A stretch of 64,000 bases of DNA from Amycolatopsis coloradensis. Its GTDB lineage: Bacteria; Actinomycetota; Actinomycetes; Mycobacteriales; Pseudonocardiaceae. The translations under genes were made by a program, and so were the position numbers. Below are positions 15,742-23,873 of this stretch, piece after piece; position 1 is the stretch's first letter; each line of letters starts with the position of its first letter. The DNA is taken from NCBI RefSeq assembly GCF_001953865.1, contig NZ_MQUQ01000012.1, positions 124,001 through 188,000 on the forward strand, given 5' to 3'. The notes under the pieces are model-generated. The model saw only the letters and a program-made list of their open reading frames with translations. It was not told the origin of the DNA and did not search any database.

Positions 15742-17300
15742 GTACTGCACTCCGGCAGCGTCCCGTCCGGCGCGCGCTGATCGGCGTCTCGGACAAGGCA
15801 GGCCTGCTCGAACTCGCCACCGGGCTGCACGCGGCGGGGGTCGAGATCGTGTCGACCGGCGGCACGGCGAAGGTCATCGCCAACGCCGGGGTGCCGGTGA
15901 CGCCGGTCGAAGAGGTCACCGGGTTCCCCGAGTCCCTCGACGGCCGGGTCAAGACGCTGCACCCGCGCGTGCACGCGGGTCTGCTCGCCGACCGTGATCG
16001 CCCGGAGCACGTCGAGCAGCTCAAGCACCTGGACATCGCGCCGTTCGACCTGCTCGTGGTCAACCTGTACCCGTTCACGCAGACCGTCGCTTCGGGCGCG
16101 AGCCCGGAGGACTGCGTCGAGAACATCGACATCGGCGGACCGGCGATGGTGCGTGCCGCGGCGAAGAACCACAGCAGCGTCGCCGTCGTGGTCGACCCCT
16201 CCCGCTACGGGTGGGTGCTGGAGCGCGTCGCCGCCGGTGGTTTCGAGCTGGCCGACCGCAAGCGGCTCGCCGCGCAGGCCTACGCGCACACGGCGGCGTA
16301 CGACACCGCTGTCGCCTCGTGGTTCGCGAACGTGTACGCGCCCGCGGACGACTCCGGCTTCCCCGACTTCACCGGCGCTTCGTGGGAGCGCGGCGATGTC
16401 CTGCGCTACGGCGAGAACCCGCACCAGAAGGCCGCGCTGTACAAGCACTGGCGGCCGGGCCTCGCGCACGCGGAGCAGCTGCACGGCAAGGCCATGTCGT
16501 ACAACAACTACGTCGACACCGACGCCGCGCGCCGCGCCGCCTACGACTTCGACGCCCCGGCCGTCGCGATCATCAAGCACGCCAACCCGTGCGGGATCGC
16601 CGTCGGCGAGGACATCGCCGAGGCCCATCGGAAGGCGCACGCCTGCGACCCGGTTTCGGCCTACGGCGGGGTGATCGCGACCAACCGGCCGGTGAGCCGC
16701 GAGGCCGCCGAGCAGATCTCCGACGTGTTCACCGAGGTCGTCCTGGCGCCGGACTTCGACGCCGAGGCGCTGGAGATCTTGCAGCGCAAAAAGAACGTGC
16801 GGCTGCTGAAGCTGCCCGCGATCACGTCGCCGGATCCGATCGAGTTCCGGCCGATCTCCGGCGGCATGCTGGTGCAGACCGTCGACACGATCGCCGCCGA
16901 GGGCGACGACCCGGCGAACTGGACCCTGGCGACCGGCGCGGCCGCCGACGAACGGACGCTGGCCGACCTCGAGTTCGCGTGGCGTTCGCTGCGCGCGGTG
17001 AAGTCGAACGCGATCCTGCTGGCGAACGACGGCGCGACCGTCGGCGTCGGCATGGGTCAGGTCAACCGGGTCGACTCCTCGCGGCTCGCGGTCTCGCGTG
17101 CGGGGGACCGGGCGAAGGGCGCTGTCGCCGCTTCGGACGCCTTCTTCCCGTTCCCGGACGGCCTCGAAGTCCTGCTGGAGGCAGGTGTCCGCGCCGTCGT
17201 CCAGCCGGGCGGGTCGATCCGTGACGCCGAGGTCATCGCCGCCGCCGAGGCCGCCGGGGTCACCCTGTACCTGACCGGCACGCGCCACTTCGCCCACTAG
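15738..17300 (+). CDS. purH: bifunctional AICAR transformylase / IMP cyclohydrolase
   Basis: The 520-residue protein catalyses the last two steps of IMP synthesis. The N-terminal IMP cyclohydrolase (MGS-like) part shows RRALIGVSDKAGLLELATGLHAAGVEIVSTGGTAKV and GRVKTLHPRVHAGLLADRD. The C-terminal transformylase part shows DRKRLAAQAYAHTAAYD, LRYGENPHQKAALY, and IKHANPCGIAVGE, whose Lys-His pair is catalytic. It ends SDAFFPFPDGLEVLLEAGVRAVVQPGGSIRD. GTG 15738 overlaps the purN TGA, giving translational coupling. Length is standard for the family. No terminator of the palindromic type follows at once, but family B repeats begin ten bases after the stop. Confidence 0.97.
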   Translation: MSTALRQRPVRRALIGVSDKAGLLELATGLHAAGVEIVSTGGTAKVIANAGVPVTPVEEVTGFPESLDGRVKTLHPRVHAGLLADRDRPEHVEQLKHLDIAPFDLLVVNLYPFTQTVASGASPEDCVENIDIGGPAMVRAAAKNHSSVAVVVDPSRYGWVLERVAAGGFELADRKRLAAQAYAHTAAYDTAVASWFANVYAPADDSGFPDFTGASWERGDVLRYGENPHQKAALYKHWRPGLAHAEQLHGKAMSYNNYVDTDAARRAAYDFDAPAVAIIKHANPCGIAVGEDIAEAHRKAHACDPVSAYGGVIATNRPVSREAAEQISDVFTEVVLAPDFDAEALEILQRKKNVRLLKLPAITSPDPIEFRPISGGMLVQTVDTIAAEGDDPANWTLATGAAADERTLADLEFAWRSLRAVKSNAILLANDGATVGVGMGQVNRVDSSRLAVSRAGDRAKGAVAASDAFFPFPDGLEVLLEAGVRAVVQPGGSIRDAEVIAAAEAAGVTLYLTGTRHFAH

Positions 17301-17309
17301 CCCCGACCT

Positions 17310-17514
17310 GCGTTTAGCCCCCTGATCGCGATCCGGCCGCTCCCAGCACCGACGTCGCCTTTAGCGGGCTGATCGCGATCCGGTGCCGTCTTGCGTTCTG
17401 CCCCCTGATCGCGATCCGGGGGCGCCCGCGGACAGCACTGCGGGCGTTCCCGGTGCCCGGCCCGGCCGCGCCGTGCCATGCTGACCGCGTGTCGCCTTTA
17501 GCGGGCTAAACGCG
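17310..17514. repeat. cluster of family B repeats, one A/B hybrid and one family A copy
   Basis: Family B copies lie at 17310-17336 and 17393-17419 (CGTTTAGCCC or CGTTCTGCCC joined to CTGATCGCGATCCGG). A hybrid at 17356-17382 has the family A centre TTTAGCGGGCT followed by the B half GATCGCGATCCGG. A family A palindrome with one mismatch lies at 17493-17514. They fill most of the 250-base gap between purH and the next gene. Confidence 0.82.
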
Positions 17515-17550
17515 ACGCGCGAGCGTACGCGAAGATCGGTAGGAGGATCG

Positions 17551-18324
17551 GTGCACCAGCCGCCGCAGGGGTACGGCCAAGGTCCGGGCCAGGGCCCGCC
17601 ACCTGGACCGGGATACGGACAGCAGCAGCCGGGTTACGGCCCGCCCCAGCCCGGTGGGCAGGGGTATGGCCCGCCGCCCGGATATCCCCCGCCCGGCTAC
17701 GGGCAGCCGCCCAAGAAGAAAAAGACCGGGCTGATCGTCGGCCTGGTCGTGGGTGGCGTCGTCCTGCTCGGCCTGGGTATCCCAGGCGGCATCTTCGCGT
17801 CGGAGTACTACTCGTCCGTCGGCAAGGCGCCGGTCTCCCAGCAGCCGCCCGCCGAGTGCAAGGTCTCTCCGGAGACCCTGACCAAGGCGGTCACCACCAG
17901 CTTCCAGGGCGTCCGCGAGAACGAGATCAAAGCGGGCGACATCGTCACCAAACAGTACGGCTGCTCGTGGGCGGCGCCGGACGGTGACAACGTCCACGAC
18001 CGCACCCTTCAGGTCATGGTCTACCGTCACGAGGGGCCGGACGCCGAGAAGCGCGCGGCCGAGTCCTCCGTCGGGTCGGCCGCGCCGTCCGAACGCCAGC
18101 AGCAGGTGCAGGGCATCGGGGAGAAGGCGGTTCTCGTCTCTCTGGACACCGACAGCGCCTTCAGCGGTGCCGAACTGCGCTTCACCCGGGGCGTGTACGT
18201 CGGCATCGTCACCTATAAGGGCTGGGACAAGGGGTTCTTCACGAACTCGCCGATTCCGCCCGCGGAGTCCGCCGAAGCGGCGAAGTCCGTCGGGGCCGAG
18301 CTCGCGAAGAACCTGCCTCGCTAG
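17551..18324 (+). CDS. Pro/Gly/Tyr-rich single-pass protein with extracytoplasmic domain
   Basis: The protein has 257 residues from a GTG seven bases after TAGGAGG. Residues 1-55 are a low-complexity tail with repeats such as PPGYGQ, PGYGPP and GYPPP. A KKKK stop precedes one membrane helix (TGLIVGLVVGGVVLLGLGIPGGIFA, residues 58-83). The remaining 175 residues form an exported domain with two cysteines (ECKVS and YGCSW) that could form a disulfide. The domain resembles the lipoprotein-like DUF3558 type in outline, but I cannot assign it firmly. Its 3' end overlaps the convergent START-like gene by four bases. Confidence 0.75.
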   Translation: MHQPPQGYGQGPGQGPPPGPGYGQQQPGYGPPQPGGQGYGPPPGYPPPGYGQPPKKKKTGLIVGLVVGGVVLLGLGIPGGIFASEYYSSVGKAPVSQQPPAECKVSPETLTKAVTTSFQGVRENEIKAGDIVTKQYGCSWAAPDGDNVHDRTLQVMVYRHEGPDAEKRAAESSVGSAAPSERQQQVQGIGEKAVLVSLDTDSAFSGAELRFTRGVYVGIVTYKGWDKGFFTNSPIPPAESAEAAKSVGAELAKNLPR

Positions 18325-19025
18325 GCGTACAGGCCGTTCAGCCAGGCCGTCCATGCTTTCTCGGCCTTGCCCGCGTCGGCGTCTTCGGCGAACAGGTGGT
18401 GCCCGATGCCGACAGGCCGGCCCCAGACGTTCCGGCCGTAGAAGCGATACAGCGCGTCTTCGGTCCGGACGCCGATGAAGGCCTGCGTCAGGTAGTCGAC
18501 GACGCCTTCGATGGTGCCGCCCGGTACGTCGAAGCGCACCTGGTCGCCTGCGACAGTCGCGCCGATCGCCGCCCGCACGACCTCGAACGCCTCCGGAGCC
18601 TTCGAGGCTTCGGGCGCGTCGGTCTTGAAGTACTTCACCTGCCGACGGTTGAAGTGTGTCAGGTATTCGGCCAGCGAGTGGTGGTAGAACGCCGTGTGCC
18701 GCTTGCAGGCGTCGTATTCGACGTCGTCGAGGACCGTGGTGTGTTCGTAGCGCAGGTAGGTCCCGCCGTCCTTCGGCTCGAGGACGTACTCGAGCGTGTT
18801 GAACCAGCCGGTCCCGTCTTCCGCGTAGGTGACGAAGCGTTGTGACGGCTTCCAGACGGTCACCATGCCGCCGTTCGGTGTGAGGCCGGACTCGGCGCCG
18901 CCGTCACGCGGTTCGTACTGGATCGGCCAGAGCCAGCCGCCGCTGCCCGTCGTGATCGCGGCCCAGGTGTCGGCGGGTGTGGTGGGCAGGAAGCCCTCGA
19001 AGCGGACCTCGGATTCCTTCGTCAT
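18321..19025 (-). CDS. SRPBCC/AHSA1-like protein
   Basis: The 234-residue protein has two regions. The N-terminal SRPBCC part shows VRFEGFLPTTPADTWAAITTGSGGWLWPIQYEP, FVTYAEDGTGWFNTLEYVLEP and GTYLRYEHTTVLDDVEYDACKRHTAFYHHSLAEYL, the pattern of AHSA1-type hydrophobic-ligand folds. The C-terminal stretch (VVRAAIGATVAGDQVRFDVPGG to the end) reads like a second, shorter domain. No catalytic residues are evident, and the ligand is unknown. ATG 19025 is preceded by GAGAGGA, which decides against a longer frame starting at 19439. It is divergent from the PPOX gene, with a family A palindrome between them. Confidence 0.75.
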   Translation of the reverse strand: MTKESEVRFEGFLPTTPADTWAAITTGSGGWLWPIQYEPRDGGAESGLTPNGGMVTVWKPSQRFVTYAEDGTGWFNTLEYVLEPKDGGTYLRYEHTTVLDDVEYDACKRHTAFYHHSLAEYLTHFNRRQVKYFKTDAPEASKAPEAFEVVRAAIGATVAGDQVRFDVPGGTIEGVVDYLTQAFIGVRTEDALYRFYGRNVWGRPVGIGHHLFAEDADAGKAEKAWTAWLNGLYA

Positions 19026-19091
19026 GGCTGTCCTCTCTCGTGTGCCTTCACAGACGCGACGCCTGGCCAGGTGCCGTTTCGACAAACAGAT

Positions 19092-19113
19092 CGCGTTTAG
19101 CCCGCTAAAGGCG
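19092..19113. repeat. family A palindrome, one mismatch
   Basis: Arms CGCGTTTAGC and GCTAAAGGCG around CC, in the promoter gap between the divergent SRPBCC and PPOX genes. It is preceded by GAT, giving the GATCGCG lead shared with family B. Confidence 0.85.
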
Positions 19114-19205
19114 AAGTGAGGCGGGTCACATTCCGGGGTGTCGAAGTGGCGGGGACAGCGGCGTCCCTGGGGTGTCCGCGAAGACAGCGACCCGAGGAGA
19201 GCGAC

Positions 19206-19703
19206 ATGCGGCAGAGCACGATCGACGAGATCCTGAACCGCCCGTACAGCCGGGACCTTCTGGCCCGTGACCTGGCCCGGCTGGCCTACACCGCGCTTGA
19301 CGGCACGCCGCGGGCGATCCCGATCGGGATCCACTGGAACGGCGAGGAGGTCGTCATGTGCACCGCGACGAACGCGCAGAAGCTGCTTGCGCTGCGCCGC
19401 AATCCCGCCGTCGCGCTGACGATCGACACCGAATCGCACCCACCGAAGGTGCTGCTCATCCGCGGCACGGCCAAGCTGGACTATGTCGACGGCATCCCCG
19501 ACGAGTACCTGCGGTGGAACGGCAGCTACGAGATGACGCCTCAGCAGCGGGCAGAGTGGGAGAAGGAAGTGCGGTCGCTCTACGACGGCATGGTCCGCAT
19601 CGTGGTGACCCCGACCTGGGTCAAGCTCATCGACTTCGAGACCACCCTGCCTTCCGCCGTCGAAGAACTCCTGCGTCAGCGGGCAGCGCGCCAGGACGCC
19701 TGA
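19206..19703 (+). CDS. pyridoxamine 5'-phosphate oxidase family protein
   Basis: A 165-residue FMN- or F420-binding split-barrel protein. Visible features are ARDLARLAYTALDGTPRAIPIGIHWNGEEVVMCTATNAQKLLALRRNPAVALTID, the standard strand order of the PPOX fold, and a C-terminal helical part with TPTWVKLIDFETTLPSAVEELL. Such proteins reduce or oxidise small substrates with FMN, F420 or heme, and the sequence does not decide which. ATG 19206 follows GAGGAGAG. The VOC gene starts 11 bases after its stop and is likely co-transcribed. Confidence 0.82.
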   Translation: MRQSTIDEILNRPYSRDLLARDLARLAYTALDGTPRAIPIGIHWNGEEVVMCTATNAQKLLALRRNPAVALTIDTESHPPKVLLIRGTAKLDYVDGIPDEYLRWNGSYEMTPQQRAEWEKEVRSLYDGMVRIVVTPTWVKLIDFETTLPSAVEELLRQRAARQDA

Positions 19704-19714
19704 AAGGACCTGTC

Positions 19715-20155
19715 ATGAAGCTGGAACACGTCGGTGTCGTCGTCCACGATCTCGAAGCGACCAAGGCGTTCTTCGTCGCGCTCGGTCTCGAACTGGAAGG
19801 CGAGGCGTCGCTCACCGGTGACACGGTCGACCGTCTCACCGGGTTGAAAGGGGTTCGGACGGACATCGCGGTGCTACGGCCGCCGGACGGCCGCGGAGGG
19901 GTGGAGCTGATCAAATACCGGACGCCGGAGAGGCGGGAAGGTGATGCGCGCGCGCCGATGAACACGCCCGGCATCCGCCACTTCGTGTTCTCGGTCGAGG
20001 ACGTCGAGGGCACCCTCGAACGGTTGCGGCCGCACGGCGGCACCCTCGTCGGCGAGCTGGTGCAATACGAGGACAGTTACCGGCTCTGCTACGTCCGCGG
20101 CCCGGAAGGGATCGTCGTCGAACTGGCGGAAGAGCTTGTACGTCCGGAAGCGTAG
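19715..20155 (+). CDS. VOC / glyoxalase-like protein
   Basis: The 146-residue protein has two beta-alpha-beta-beta-beta modules. The first (MKLEHVGVVVHDLEATKAFFVALGLELEGE) has a His at position 5, and the second (GIRHFVFSVEDVEGTLERLRPHGG) ends with YVRGPEGIVVELAEEL. The His and final Glu are at the positions that bind metal in glyoxalases and dioxygenases of the family. Substrate unknown. It lies 11 bases after the PPOX gene, with GAAAGGA before its ATG, so the two probably work in one small redox or detoxification unit. Confidence 0.82.
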   Translation: MKLEHVGVVVHDLEATKAFFVALGLELEGEASLTGDTVDRLTGLKGVRTDIAVLRPPDGRGGVELIKYRTPERREGDARAPMNTPGIRHFVFSVEDVEGTLERLRPHGGTLVGELVQYEDSYRLCYVRGPEGIVVELAEELVRPEA

Positions 20156-20539
20156 GCGAAGGGCCGTGTCGACGGATTCCCGCGAAGCTGGCATCCGCCA
20201 TGCATGGCGGGTAGTTCCCGTGGTTGTACGGCAACAGCCTGCCGTTAGAGGGTGTTTCGCGCTATAGCAAGCCAAACGGGTTCCCGGCGCGCGAAGCGGC
20301 GCTGTTGTCCTGGTTCGACCGCGACGTCGGCCGTCCGCGGCAGGTGCTCACTGGGTCTCAGGTCGGTCAAGTGAACGTGACCTCGTGAAGCAGGCCTATA
20401 GGATCTGGACCTCGGCGCTGATCTGGTCAAGCCGCCGCCGTGCCCCGCGTCAGCCGACGACACCGAACGCGAGTGGATCGATCCCGTCCGGCTCCGGCAC
20501 TCTTCGTGAGCTTCCCGCTGCTTCGCGTGGCCGGACCGA
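20156..20539. other. 384-base gap without a recognisable gene
   Basis: Short open frames exist on both strands but none shows steady third-position GC or a ribosome site. The base composition is more even than in the flanking genes. No hairpin, repeat family or tRNA was recognised. It may be a decayed gene or simply the 3' regions of the convergent VOC and HD genes. Confidence 0.4.
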
Positions 20540-21130
20540 TCAGCCGTCGACGGGATGGCGCGCCTGGAAGGCGAGCCTTCCGTCGGCGTCTGCCGCGATC
20601 AAGTCGAGCACGTCGTCCAACGCCATGAAGACCTCCCACGGCGACAGTCCACTCGCGACGGTCAGACGATCGACCAGCAGCTGCTCGAGATCCTCGACCC
20701 GCTTCGACTTCCATACTTTGTCCGCGATGCTCACGAGCAGATCCTCGACGCCGACATCCTCACCCCAGGCGGCGTGCGTTCGCGCGAATCGAGCCCGCTT
20801 TTCGCCGATTCCTTGGGACAGAAGGAGTTCGTAACCGGCTTGTTCGTGCGCGGAGCCGGGTCCGGACAACTCCCCGGGGTGGATCGTCTTGCCGATGTCG
20901 TGGATGGCGGCACCGAAAAGGGTCGCTTTGCGGTCGAAGTCCACTTCCGGATGCCGCTTCTCCAGCCAGTCGGCCAGCGTGCCGGCCACATCGTGGACCG
21001 CTCGCAGATGGGCGGCGAGCCGCGGGGAAGCGGCCAGCCGGTCCAGCAGGGCGGCGACCTCGTCCGGCAGTGGGCGCAGCGGCGGCTCGCCGGGGTCGGA
21101 CAACGCGCGACGCAAGGCTTCCGAGGGCAT
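20540..21130 (-). CDS. HD-domain phosphohydrolase
   Basis: The 196-residue protein has the HD superfamily signature. HLRAVHDVAGTLADWLE supplies the first His, and LFGAAIHDIGKTIHPGEL is the HD doublet with its following GK. A later SIADKVW supplies the distal Asp. The family hydrolyses phosphate esters, often nucleotides, with a divalent metal. The substrate here is unknown. The start at 21130 (MPSEALRRALSDPG) was chosen as the first Met before the helical domain. The frame continues upstream to 21265, and a longer product cannot be ruled out. It is divergent from the imuA' operon, and its upstream region lies about 175 bases from the SOS box. Confidence 0.78.
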   Translation of the reverse strand: MPSEALRRALSDPGEPPLRPLPDEVAALLDRLAASPRLAAHLRAVHDVAGTLADWLEKRHPEVDFDRKATLFGAAIHDIGKTIHPGELSGPGSAHEQAGYELLLSQGIGEKRARFARTHAAWGEDVGVEDLLVSIADKVWKSKRVEDLEQLLVDRLTVASGLSPWEVFMALDDVLDLIAADADGRLAFQARHPVDG

Positions 21131-21304
21131 GGCGTCCAGAATGGCAGAAACCGCCTGGTGGCCGAGGGATCGATGTTCCTCAAAGGTCCCTGAGCTGCGG
21201 ATTTCCTGGCAAACGGCGGTGCTTTCCGGCTTCGGGCATGACAGGTCCGGTGATCGATCCCTCATCGCTTGACAACCACCGCGAGACCCGGTGTACTGGA
21301 GTCA

Positions 21305-21320
21305 TCGAACACCTGTTCGA
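21305..21320 (+). promoter_or_regulatory. LexA/SOS box of the mutasome operon
   Basis: TCGAACACCTGTTCGA matches the actinobacterial LexA consensus perfectly. It lies 75 bases before the chosen imuA' start, as expected for damage-induced imuA'-imuB-dnaE2 operons. Confidence 0.93.
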
Positions 21321-21394
21321 GATGCCGCCTTCCCCGTGGCATGCCAGCACCGTCCTCTATGGACGGTCTAGGTGTAGTGGGGAGGCGAGGTCCG

Positions 21395-22099
21395 GTGACA
21401 GCGGAGGTGGTCGAGGCACGGGCCTTGCCGTTGGCGAGGCTGGCGGCCTTGCCAGGAGTGAGTACGGCCAGTGGCGTGGCTTCCGCGGCCGAACACGCGA
21501 GGACTACGGGAAGGGTGCTCCCGGTGTCCCCGGCGTTGTCCGGTCTGCTGCCCGCCGCGGGGCTCCGGCGCGGGAGCACCGTTTCGGTGCTGGGGTCCAC
21601 GTCACTGGTGCTCACCCTGCTCGCCGCCGCGACCGCCGGCGGCGCGTGGGCGGTCGCGGTCGGCCTGCCCGCGCTCGGGGTGGTCGCCGCCGCGGAACTC
21701 GGGGTCGAGGTGGGCAGGCTCGCGCTGGTCCCCCGTCCCGGTGCCGAGTTCCCGGCGGTGACCGCGGCCCTGCTCGACGGCTTCGATCTCGTGGTCGTCG
21801 GTCCGGGCCTCGCCCGGCCCGACGTGGCGAGACGGCTGTCCGCGCGCGCCCGCAACCGTGGCTCGGTGCTGCTTTCGCTGGGTTCCTGGCCCGGTGCGGA
21901 GGTCGAACTGAGCTGCCGCCGTTCGCGCTGGACGGGCCTCGAGGGCGGTGGCGCGGGCTACCTGCGCGCGCGTGAGGTCGAGGTGCGGGCCGGTGGCCGG
22001 GGTGCGGCCGCCCGGCCGACGTCGGCGTTGCTGCGGTTTCCCGGCGAAGGTGGGGTCGAACGGGCGGACTTTCCCGCGACCAGATGGGGGACGGCGTGA
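21395..22099 (+). CDS. imuA': ImuA'-type mutasome accessory protein
   Basis: The protein has 234 residues and is the first gene of the SOS mutasome cassette. It has a RecA-like core in outline (GLRRGSTVSVLGSTSLVLTLLAAATAGGAWAVAVGLPALGVVAAAELGVE). The Walker A Lys is absent (LGSTSL), as in actinobacterial ImuA' proteins, which are thought to bridge ImuB and RecA or DNA. A later FDLVVVGPGLARPDVARRLSARARNRGSVLLSLG resembles the Walker B strand. I chose GTG 21395 because GGGGAGG and GAGG precede it. ATG 21359 would add 12 residues without a ribosome site. Its stop overlaps the imuB GTG. The annotation rests on position as well as sequence. Confidence 0.88.
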   Translation: MTAEVVEARALPLARLAALPGVSTASGVASAAEHARTTGRVLPVSPALSGLLPAAGLRRGSTVSVLGSTSLVLTLLAAATAGGAWAVAVGLPALGVVAAAELGVEVGRLALVPRPGAEFPAVTAALLDGFDLVVVGPGLARPDVARRLSARARNRGSVLLSLGSWPGAEVELSCRRSRWTGLEGGGAGYLRAREVEVRAGGRGAAARPTSALLRFPGEGGVERADFPATRWGTA

Positions 22100-23715
22100 A
22101 CCCGCCCGTGCGCATGCTGGTGCTGTGGTGCCCGGACTGGCCCGCGGTCGCCGCCGCGGCCGTCGCGGGCGAGCCCGTCGGCCGTCCGGCCGCGGTCTTC
22201 TCGGCGAACCGTGTGGTCGCCTGCACCGCGGTGGCGAGAGGGGACGGCGTCCGCCGCGGGATGCGGCGGCGTGAGGCCCAATCCTGTTGTCCGGAGCTGG
22301 CGGTCTTCGGCGAGGACGACGGCCGTGACGCCCGGCTCTTCGAGTCCGTCGTACGGGCGGTGGAGGAACTGGCCGTCGGGGTCGAGGTGGTGCGCCCGGG
22401 GATCGTCGCCGTCCCGGTCGAAGGCGCGGCCGGCTACTTCGGCGGTGAACACGGCCTCCTCGAACGGCTGGTGGACGAGGTGTCCGTGGCGGCGGGGGTG
22501 GAATGCCAGGTCGGTGTCGCCGACGGCTTGTTCGCCGCGACACTCGCCGCCCGCCGGTCGACGCTGGTCGAGCCGGGTGAGACGGCGGATTTCCTCGCCC
22601 CGTTGCCCATCCGCGAACTCGATCAGCCCAAAACCGGCCGAGCCGAACTGGTCACCCTGCTCCGGCAACTCGGCCTTCGCACGTTGGGTGCCTTCGCGGC
22701 ACTCGGCGAAAGCGACGTCTCCGCGCGGTTCGGGATGGAGGGTGTCCTCGCGCACCGGCTGGCGCGAGGACGGTCCGAGCGGCCGCCGTCGCGCCGCCGT
22801 CCACCGCCGGAACTCTCGCTCGCGCAGGCGTTCGACCCGCCGATCGACCGGGTCGACGCCGCCGCGTTCGTGGCGAAAGGGCTGGGTGAACGGTTCCACG
22901 CCGGGCTCGCCGCGCACGGGCTGGCCTGCACCCGCCTCGGCATCTACGCCACCACCGAGACCGGCGAACAACTCGGCCGGGTGTGGCGCTGTGCCGAACC
23001 GCTGACCCCGCTCGGCGTCGCGGACAGGGTGCGCTGGCAGTTCGAAGGCTGGCTGAAAGTCCGGGACACCTCGGCGCGGCCCCGGTCCGGTGTCGTCCGG
23101 CTGCGGCTGGAGCCGGAGGAGACCGTCGAAGGCCGGTCGCTGCAACTCGGGTTGTGGCAGGCGTCCTCGGCGGGCGGGCTGCGGCCGTCCACCGAGGACG
23201 AAGGACTGTCCGGTGAGCGCGCCGGCCGCGCACTGGTGCGGGTGCAGGGGCTGCTCGGCCCGGAGAGCGTCTTCACCGCGGTCCTCGACGGCGGCCGCGA
23301 TCCCGCCGAGCGGGTCCGGCTGGTGCCGTGGGGCGACAGGCGGGAGAAGTCGGCGCAGGCGGACGCGAACTGGGCCGGACGGCTACCGTCGCCTTCCCCT
23401 GCGACGGTGTTCGCGCGGCCGGTGCCCGCCCAGGTGCTGGACGAGAGCGGGCGCGTCGTGGAGATCACCGCGCGGCGCCGGATCACCGCCGTGCCGTTCC
23501 TCGTGAGCTTCGAGGGCGGTGAGCCGCGTGAAGTCCTTTCGTGGGCCGGTCCGTGGCCGGTCGGCGTCCGGGCCGGGGCGGGCCACGCGCGGTCGGGGAC
23601 CCGGATCCGGATGCAGGTGCTGCTGGCCGACGGGCAGGACGCCGAGGAGGCGGTGCTGCTCCGCTTCGAACCCCACAAGAATCCGATGTGGACACTGGAA
23701 GGGAAGTACGACTGA
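22096..23715 (+). CDS. imuB: ImuB, catalytically inactive Y-family polymerase homologue
   Basis: The protein has 539 residues. RMLVLWCPDWPAVAAAAVAGEPVGRPAAVFSANRVVACTAVARGDGVRRGMRRREA follows the palm and finger order of Y-family polymerases. The acidic residues that bind metal are missing (LWCPDWP replaces DxDxF), as in all ImuB proteins. The thumb and little-finger regions follow, and the C-terminal tail carries the segment that binds the beta clamp and DnaE2 in mycobacteria (family knowledge). GTG 22096 overlaps the imuA' TGA and follows GGGGGAC, so coupling is likely. It acts as the hub of error-prone translesion synthesis. Confidence 0.93.
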   Translation: MNPPVRMLVLWCPDWPAVAAAAVAGEPVGRPAAVFSANRVVACTAVARGDGVRRGMRRREAQSCCPELAVFGEDDGRDARLFESVVRAVEELAVGVEVVRPGIVAVPVEGAAGYFGGEHGLLERLVDEVSVAAGVECQVGVADGLFAATLAARRSTLVEPGETADFLAPLPIRELDQPKTGRAELVTLLRQLGLRTLGAFAALGESDVSARFGMEGVLAHRLARGRSERPPSRRRPPPELSLAQAFDPPIDRVDAAAFVAKGLGERFHAGLAAHGLACTRLGIYATTETGEQLGRVWRCAEPLTPLGVADRVRWQFEGWLKVRDTSARPRSGVVRLRLEPEETVEGRSLQLGLWQASSAGGLRPSTEDEGLSGERAGRALVRVQGLLGPESVFTAVLDGGRDPAERVRLVPWGDRREKSAQADANWAGRLPSPSPATVFARPVPAQVLDESGRVVEITARRRITAVPFLVSFEGGEPREVLSWAGPWPVGVRAGAGHARSGTRIRMQVLLADGQDAEEAVLLRFEPHKNPMWTLEGKYD

Positions 23716-23717
23716 AC

Positions 23718-23870
23718 ATGGACGAGGAGTACACGCGGCTGGTGCGGAGCTGGCTGGAGGAACCGGCCGTCCCGGTGCAGCGCGCCGAGCCGGACCCGGC
23801 CTGGGCGGCGTGCGTCCCGAGAGCGGAAGTGTTCGTCCCCCCGCCGAGACGTTCGACCGAGAATCAGTGA
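23718..23870 (+). CDS. 50-residue protein between imuB and dnaE2
   Basis: The frame runs from an ATG two bases after the imuB stop to a TGA three bases before the dnaE2 ATG, so it fills the gap exactly. The product is MDEEYTRLVRSWLEEPA followed by VPVQRAEPDPAWAACVPRAEVFVPPP, ending RRSTENQ. The N-terminus forms an acidic amphipathic helix and the C-terminus is Pro-rich and extended. Third codon positions are nearly all G or C, as in the neighbouring genes. It would be co-expressed with the mutasome under the SOS box. I know no family for it, and the interaction of such a peptide with ImuB, DnaE2 or the clamp is a guess. Confidence 0.7.
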   Translation: MDEEYTRLVRSWLEEPAVPVQRAEPDPAWAACVPRAEVFVPPPRRSTENQ

Positions 23871-23873
23871 CCG

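Noticed and set aside
15372..17297. A 641-codon open frame opposite purN and purH
   Set aside because: Shadow of the purine genes. No motif and no ribosome site.
20156..20539. A small gene or tRNA in the gap between VOC and HD genes
   Set aside because: Short frames lack coding bias and I find no cloverleaf or acceptor stem.
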